Assembly (NCBI RefSeq): GCF_001954135.1
Contig: NZ_MBEQ01000051.1
Span: 1-61,904, forward strand
Origin: Mycobacterium sp. GA-1841
Lineage (GTDB): Bacteria > Actinomycetota > Actinomycetes > Mycobacteriales > Mycobacteriaceae
DNA length: 61,904 nt
Reading direction: 5' to 3'
Made by a program: the position numbers and the translations under genes. Shown piece by piece: positions 57,675 to 61,904 of this stretch. Under the pieces are notes generated by a model, which saw only the letters and a list, made by a program, of their open reading frames with translations, ran no database searches and was not told where the DNA came from. Within the stretch, counting starts at the first letter, position 1. Each line of letters starts with the position of its first letter.

Positions 57675-58385
57675 GTGTCGATCAGTACCGAGTCCACGTT
57701 CGCACCCTCCTGGCCGGATTCGGCAGAGCGGCAGGCCATGCACCGCTGCGCTGCCTGTTGCCGCCAGCTGGATCCCCTCGAATTGGTGCTGCCGGCCCAG
57801 GCGTTGCGAGACGTCAACGTGGCCAAGTGGGCGCGCGAACACGGGTCCACCGTGGCGGTGCGCAGCAGCGATGATCTGGCGACGGCGATCGGGGTCGGCA
57901 TCCATCCGATGCGGCTCGTGGTGCATGCCGACGGGTTCCGTGGTGACGAGCTGGTGTTCTGCAGCGCCAACCTGGGGGTGGGCCGGGTGGTGGCCGACAG
58001 CGTCGAGCAGATACGACTGCTGGCGTCGTGCGCGGTGCGGCACCGCCGGCAACGGGTGATCCTGGGGACTACCGACGCCGACACGGTGGCCGCGGCGATC
58101 ACCGGGCCGCGGCTCGATCTGGTGGGCCTCTACCGCGAAATCGCTTCTGGTGGCGACTTTGTCGGCGAATGTCCGACGATAGTCGGTGACCTGGTGGCCG
58201 CGATGTCCGAGATCCGTCGCAGGCATGACGTGGTGCTGACCCGGATCCTGATCGGCGGCGGGCTGGATCTGGGGGCACGACCCGACGACCTGTCCGAGTT
58301 CGCCCGGGCGGTGGAGATGACGCTGGACGACGCGTGCGCGACGCTGGGCTTCCCGCGGCCCGTGGTCCTGGTGACGGCTGGGTAG
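57675..58385 (+). CDS. Degenerate diaminopimelate decarboxylase-like protein
   Basis: 236 aa that align by eye with the N-terminal two thirds of the DAP decarboxylase at 15140-16480: AKWAREHG/ARWAAEEG, DDLATAIGVGIHPMRLVVHA, VGRVVADSVEQIRLLA, RLDLVGLY and LTRILIGGGLDLG. The PLP lysine position (AGKS in the paralogue) reads PAQAL, HCHIGSQ is lost, and the chain stops at the point of EPGR. A catalytically dead barrel fragment, either a regulator or a decaying gene. The intact 236-codon frame argues for a retained role. GTG start with AAAGG upstream. Confidence 0.65.
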   Translation: MSISTESTFAPSWPDSAERQAMHRCAACCRQLDPLELVLPAQALRDVNVAKWAREHGSTVAVRSSDDLATAIGVGIHPMRLVVHADGFRGDELVFCSANLGVGRVVADSVEQIRLLASCAVRHRRQRVILGTTDADTVAAAITGPRLDLVGLYREIASGGDFVGECPTIVGDLVAAMSEIRRRHDVVLTRILIGGGLDLGARPDDLSEFARAVEMTLDDACATLGFPRPVVLVTAG

Positions 58386-58388
58386 GGC

Positions 58389-58790
58389 TCAGACTCGCGG
58401 CGCCAAGGACGCGACGAGCCGTGCCTTCTGGTCGGTGGCCGGGATGATCCGCGGCTTGGTCAGGTGGTAGCGCTTGCCGCGGTGCACGACGCCGGCGTTG
58501 CCGGCGGCCTGGACATTGCGCACCCAATCCGATTTCTCGCCATAGTTCAGCACTACCGAGATGGCCTTGGCGTCGACGAATGCCATGACCGGGGTTCGAT
58601 AGGCCTTGCCCGATTTACGGCCGGTGTGCTCGATGACGGCCATGTACGGCAGCCGTGATGCCCAGAGCCGCTGCAGAGGGTTGGTCACGTATTTGTTGAA
58701 GCGTGCGAGTCTCCGCATGTTCCGCGGTCCAAGTGTGGCCGCGATCCGTTCAGCCACTACGGAAATCGAATTGGCGATACTGCTTGGCAT
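58389..58790 (-). CDS. Deazaflavin (F420)-dependent nitroreductase-family protein (Ddn-like)
   Basis: 133 aa. The split-barrel signature IEHTGRKSGKAYRTPVMAF, NYGEKSDWVRNVQAAG and the HRGKRYHLTKPRII strand mark the Ddn/FDOR-A family, which uses F420H2 to reduce quinones or other substrates in actinobacteria. The N-terminal ~40 residues could contact membrane. Convergent with the decarboxylase-like gene (3 bases apart). Confidence 0.85.
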   Translation of the reverse strand: MPSSIANSISVVAERIAATLGPRNMRRLARFNKYVTNPLQRLWASRLPYMAVIEHTGRKSGKAYRTPVMAFVDAKAISVVLNYGEKSDWVRNVQAAGNAGVVHRGKRYHLTKPRIIPATDQKARLVASLAPRV

Positions 58791-58960
58791 ATCCGACCCC
58801 CGACGCTGTCCACCCCTTGGTCATATCCAACCACCGCAGCGGACCCCCTCTTTGCACCTCTTTGATGCACCGCTGTGCACTCGTGGGCTGGGCTCGCAAT
58901 CGTCGGCGACCAAGCCGCCCTAGGTTGCCATGACCGGCGCGTGAGTCAACGCACTACTTC

Positions 58961-58966
58961 TAAACT
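58961..58966 (+). promoter_or_regulatory. -10 hexamer TAAACT, leaderless-type promoter
   Basis: TANNNT ends 7 bases before the ATG at 58974, with no Shine-Dalgarno between; same geometry as at 13631 and 31307. Confidence 0.5.
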
Positions 58967-58973
58967 AGGCGTC

Positions 58974-59660
58974 ATGACCGGTACGAACACCCCTGCAGGA
59001 TGGTACGACGACGGCAGGGGTGCGCTGCGGTGGTGGGACGGCAACTCGTGGACAGACCACACGCAGCCAACTCACACTCACGCGGCGGCGGACTTAGGGT
59101 CGCGGGGTTATGTTTCGAACCTGACTGCACAGCCGGATCCTGCTGCGGATCCGGACGCCATCTGGACTGCCGTCGGCAAGCCTATAACCGGCATTGGAGG
59201 CGGTCGGTACCGGTTGACCGCGCAATATCTCTATTTCGAGCGCGGAACTCTCTCGACGAGAGCTCAGCAGATCAGCACTCACGAGATATACGATGTCGAC
59301 GCCATGCAGACGATGACCCAAAAGGCTCGTGGGGTCGGCACGATAGTTCTGTATGCCATCCGCAGCGGCAGCGGAACGCGCGAGCGGGTTGAACTGGTTG
59401 ACGTTGAGCGATTCCGCGAAGGAGTCGCCGAGTTGAACCGGGTTTCGCACGCCGCCCGGGAAAGCCTCCGCACCAAGCAGCAGACCCAAACCGTCAACTA
59501 CACCGGACTCGCAGGTGCGCCAACATCACAAGCGGCACACGCGGGGCCGACCCAGATGGACCTCAACGCCGAACTTGAAAAACTCGCGAGCTTGAAAGAA
59601 CGCGGCTTGCTCGATGACGAGGAGTTCGCAGCAGCCAAGCGAAAGTTGCTCGGGCTCTAA
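58974..59660 (+). CDS. DUF2510 / PH-like / SHOCT protein
   Basis: 228 aa. DUF2510 (AGWYDDGRGALRWWDGNSWTDHTQP) at the N-terminus, a bacterial PH-like domain in the middle (GGGRYRLTAQYLYFERGTLST...YDVDAM), and a C-terminal SHOCT segment (ELEKLASLKERGLLDDEEFAAAKRKLLG). These modules occur in membrane-associated or lipid-binding proteins of unknown function, often in prophages and elements. Leaderless-type promoter. It lies at the edge of the decayed mobile element. Confidence 0.8.
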   Translation: MTGTNTPAGWYDDGRGALRWWDGNSWTDHTQPTHTHAAADLGSRGYVSNLTAQPDPAADPDAIWTAVGKPITGIGGGRYRLTAQYLYFERGTLSTRAQQISTHEIYDVDAMQTMTQKARGVGTIVLYAIRSGSGTRERVELVDVERFREGVAELNRVSHAARESLRTKQQTQTVNYTGLAGAPTSQAAHAGPTQMDLNAELEKLASLKERGLLDDEEFAAAKRKLLGL

Positions 59661-60196
59661 GATTATGGCTTGTCACGGCCGTGAGGTGATGGCGGCACCA
59701 GTAGCGATTACGGGGTGACAATCCATGGGTCGGGGCTAAGTCGAGGTCACGAGCGGCGGCCAGTGCCATCAAGATCTCCACCGAGCACTGAGGACGTCTG
59801 TGTGTTCCTTCAACTCCTGACCGGTCAGTTGGTCTCCGTTTGGATCCGCATCCCGTATTCCGCCGAGCAACCCACGGACCGCCCGAACTCTGCCTGAAGT
59901 AGGGTCTGATCTGCGAAAGCCCCCATAGCCCAATTGGCAGAGGAAGCGGACTTAAAATCCGGCTGGTCTCACGCTGAATGAGTGTTGCTGTCAATCGCTA
60001 CATTGCAGTTCAAGCGGCTAATACGGCATAGCTGCCAACGGCATTCAAGCCGCCCGATCGGTCAAGCCAACAGCAGACCAACAGCGCAACAAAGCTAGGT
60101 ACAAAATCCAGCAAACCCGCTCGGACCGGTGAACCGCAGGCCCGATTTGAACCCAGCGCGCAATCAAATCGCCCAGCTAGATAGAGTGACCGGCGC
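59661..60196. other. Gene-poor junction containing a broken tRNA copy
   Basis: About 540 bases with no protein gene I can support. The only landmark is the 5' tRNA-Leu fragment at 59919-59962. Composition is more AT-rich than the core genome, fitting an element junction. Confidence 0.5.
59919..59962 (+). pseudogene. 5' half of a tRNA-Leu(TAA), 3' half missing
   Basis: GCCCCCA acceptor strand, TAGCCCAATTGGCAGAGG D-arm and a CGGA-CTTAAAA-TCCG anticodon arm are intact. After 59962 no T arm (GGTTCGA-type) or matching 3' acceptor TGGGGGC follows. Same anticodon and D-arm as the complete tRNA 235 bases downstream. Probably one side of an integration or deletion site. Confidence 0.65.
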
Positions 60197-60270
60197 GCGG
60201 GTGTAGCCCAATTGGCAGAGGCAGGAGACTTAAAATCTCTGTGTTGTGGGTTCGAGTCCCACCATCCGCA
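60197..60270 (+). tRNA. tRNA-Leu (anticodon TAA), class-I shape
   Basis: Complete 74-base cloverleaf: acceptor GCGGGTG/CATCCGC (one G-U), D-arm, anticodon arm GGAGA-CTTAAAA-TCTCT, 5-base variable loop, and perfect T arm GTGGG-TTCGAGT-CCCAC, discriminator A. It decodes UUA. The short variable loop is unusual for leucine; mycobacterial UUA tRNAs may share this, as I recall. Confidence 0.85.
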
Positions 60271-60711
60271 CCGCTTCTGATTGTCGGCAAGCTTGACCGG
60301 TTGGCGCGTGACGTTGTGGTTGCCAACCAAATCGACCGCAGCGCAACTAAATCCGGTTGGGCAATCGTGTTCGGAGACTTGGACATTGACACAGGTACCG
60401 CAGCGGGAAAGCTGCAACTGTCTATGTTCGCTTCGTTCGCTCAGTTTGAACGTGACCGAATCAGCGAGCGCACTAAGGAACCTCTAGCCGTCAAGCGTGC
60501 CCAGGGTGTGAAGCTGGGCCGTCCTGCGGTGCTATCGGCCCAGGTGGTCAAACGGATACGGAAAGAACGCAAGGCCGGTAAGTCGCTACGGGCGATTGCA
60601 GCCGAACTAACGGCCGATGGCGTACTCACAGCACGCGGGGGAGCGGTCTGGCAAGTGAGCACGATTCAGAAAATTTTGAAGGGTAAGCAGGCGCGAAAGG
60701 CCACCTCATGA
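60271..60711 (+). pseudogene. Serine recombinase (resolvase/invertase type), N-terminally truncated
   Basis: In frame from the base after the tRNA: VGKLDRLARD, GDLDIDTGTAAGKLQLSMFASFAQFERDRISERTKE, then an HTH region KAGKSLRAIAAELTADGV. The first ~60 residues with the catalytic Ser (Y-x-R-V-S-T) are absent, so it cannot be active. The break coincides with the tRNA 3' end. Remnant of a mobile element. Confidence 0.75.
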
Positions 60712-60775
60712 GCACAGCTCCCCTTACCTTGGTTGCAGTACACCCGGATGTAAGAACTGCTCAAAAGGGGGTCTT

Positions 60776-61519
60776 ATGACTGGCTGGCAAATTGTCGCAC
60801 AGGTTGCTATTGGAATTTTCACTGCCGTTGTGAGCTTTTCGGCTGTTCGTCTAGCCTCTCGCGATGCGAACCGACGTAGCGGCAAGGATGAGTGGTGGCG
60901 CCGCTTCATCTGGGCTATCTCGTGCAGGGAAGATAGAAAGGACCCACTGTTGCAGATGGCCGGAAATGAAGTGCTCCACAATCTCTACCAGAGCCGTTTC
61001 GCGGGAGACGAAGAAAAAAGCATTCTCGTGAACGCGATGTGGCTGGCTACAGTCGGATCGAGGTCGGTTGATGGCGCTGATTGGGCGCGTGTACCTTGGG
61101 ATTTGCAGTCGGAAACGGCTAGATGGTTATTGACCGTTGACCCGGTGGCGTTGCAAAATCCCGAAATGAAAGCCCTTGCAAAAAGGTCGCTCGAATATGA
61201 ACGATTGAGTGCGATTGAATCTGAACTTAATCGCGGCGGTGTTGTAAATCGAATTGCGATTGTGCCATCGCGCAATGAAGATGGCCTTTATATCGGCTAT
61301 TGTCAGCTTTCCTCGAACGCCGATGCAACTGAAGCTGAAGCGTCACTGCGCAAACTTATGCCGGATGAGCGGATATGCTTAGCGGTGCTGGAGACCTTGC
61401 CATTGGGTATAAATGGCAAACTTGACCGTAGGAAACTAACGCCAGAAAGATATCCACCGCGCCCCGAGATAGCGCGACTTCGCGGTGGGGGTGCGGAGAA
61501 GGTTGAAGGAGGCTCCTAG
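60776..61519 (+). CDS. Membrane protein with adenylation-domain-like C-terminus
   Basis: 247 aa, RBS AGGGGGT upstream. One N-terminal membrane helix (IVAQVAIGIFTAVVSFSAV), then a soluble region of unknown type. The last ~70 residues (LYIGYCQLSS...ASLRKLMPDERICLAVLETLPLGINGKLDRRKL) resemble the C-terminal subdomain of NRPS/ANL adenylation enzymes, including the A10-type NGKLDR motif with its lysine. No ATP-binding core is present. The stop overlaps the integrase start (TAGTG). Function unknown; cargo of the element. Confidence 0.6.
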   Translation: MTGWQIVAQVAIGIFTAVVSFSAVRLASRDANRRSGKDEWWRRFIWAISCREDRKDPLLQMAGNEVLHNLYQSRFAGDEEKSILVNAMWLATVGSRSVDGADWARVPWDLQSETARWLLTVDPVALQNPEMKALAKRSLEYERLSAIESELNRGGVVNRIAIVPSRNEDGLYIGYCQLSSNADATEAEASLRKLMPDERICLAVLETLPLGINGKLDRRKLTPERYPPRPEIARLRGGGAEKVEGGS

Positions 61520-61830
61520 TGGCGTACATACGTGAGCTGACCAACGGCAAGCATCAGGTGTGCTGGCGTGAGAACGCGCGTGATGACTACGGCGCACCGA
61601 TTAGGGGCAAGTTCGTTCAGCGCACCGAGACGGTAGACACAGCCAAGCAGGCCGAACGCCGCAAGGTAGCCATAGAGCTTGAGATTGAATCAGGCGGTCA
61701 ACCGTCTGCATCGGCAGACCGTGCCAGCCAGCCGGTGGCGCACTACGCACGCATGTATTTCGATGCCCTTAACTCAAAGATCGATCAATCCACGCTTGAG
61801 GGATACCGCGAGATTTACCGCGTCCACTGA
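61519..61830 (+). pseudogene. Tyrosine recombinase (phage-type integrase), N-terminal fragment
   Basis: GTG start with strong AAGGAGG. MAYIRELTNGKHQVCWRE is the AP2-like/arm-binding start of phage integrases; VAHYARMYFDALNSKIDQSTLEGYREIYRVH is the start of the core-binding (SAM-like) domain. The frame stops at TGA directly after YRVH, where an IS end begins, so the catalytic domain is missing. Insertional inactivation. Confidence 0.75.
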
Positions 61831-61904
61831 GGTTCCCCAGAAAAAGTGGACGCGGTTAGCTTGCTTCCAGGGTGACAGTCAGGGCGCGCTCGTAGTTGAT
61901 GGGT
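61828..61904 (-). mobile_element. IS3-family insertion sequence, one end (continues beyond window)
   Basis: Begins TGAGGTTCCCCAGAAAAAG, an IS3-family-like terminal repeat (starts TGA, CCCC, then A-run and GTGGAC), exactly at the point where the integrase frame is broken. The next bases encode, on the minus strand, a transposase C-terminus. Confidence 0.6.
61856..61904 (-). CDS. IS3-family transposase OrfB, last 15 residues (5' part outside window)
   Basis: Minus-strand frame ends PINYERALTVTLEAS followed by TAA at 61856-61858. The P-x-x-Y-E end is typical of IS3-family rve transposases. Only the C-terminus is in the window. Confidence 0.55.
   Translation of the reverse strand, partial: PINYERALTVTLEAS

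Overview
This window is high-GC DNA from a mycobacterium, most likely a fast-growing Mycolicibacterium-type species. Evidence: GTG and TTG starts, leaderless-type promoters, lipoproteins such as LpqT and LpqU, an Rpf, an MPT63-like protein and an NmtR/CtpJ pair. The gene order rpfB-rsmA-ispE-acyl-AMP ligase-pth-rplY-lpqT-prs-glmU-tetR-mfd-mazG-lpqU-eno-ftsB-DUF501-ppx-kdp follows, as I recall it, M. tuberculosis Rv1009 to about Rv1031. Blocks of accessory genes are inserted into that backbone. All calls come from reading the sequence; no database search was run.

Region 1 (1-13.6 kb) is mostly core: the rpfB 3' end, rsmA, a minimal kinase, ispE, a long-chain acyl-AMP ligase, two small secreted proteins, a phosphoesterase, and the minus-strand run pth, rplY, SDR, lpqT, arsC, prs, glmU, ending at a tRNA-Gln. 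Region 2 (13.6-18.8 kb) inserts accessory genes between tetR and mfd: an ArsR/SRPBCC pair with palindromic operators, a second diaminopimelate decarboxylase, and a WXG100-like/DUF1023 hydrolase with an LppA-like lipoprotein.

Region 3 (18.9-35.6 kb) holds mfd, a secreted VNVP-repeat protein and mazG. It continues with a non-coding stretch containing a MITE-like inverted-repeat element, two very large tandem secreted paralogues of unknown function, a beta-lactamase-fold protein, and the iron-uptake operon efeUOB. Region 4 (35.7-40 kb) is the core lpqU-eno-ftsB-DUF501-ppx run.

Region 5 (40-49.2 kb) holds an MPT63-like secreted protein and a metal-handling island: a ZIP transporter, an unlisted 32-residue Cys-rich peptide, NmtR, and the divergent P1B-ATPase CtpJ. 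It ends with a propionyl-CoA synthetase and an SRPBCC/FAD-oxidoreductase pair. Region 6 (49.2-57.7 kb) is a complete Kdp potassium system, kdpFABC plus kdpDE, with an extra 27-residue membrane peptide ahead of kdpF and candidate KdpE boxes.

Region 7 (57.7-61.9 kb) is accessory: a degenerate decarboxylase-like protein, a Ddn-like enzyme and a DUF2510/PH-like/SHOCT protein. It then enters a decayed integrative element with a broken tRNA-Leu copy, an intact tRNA-Leu(UAA), a truncated serine recombinase, a membrane protein with an adenylation-domain-like tail, and a tyrosine integrase cut by an IS3-family end.
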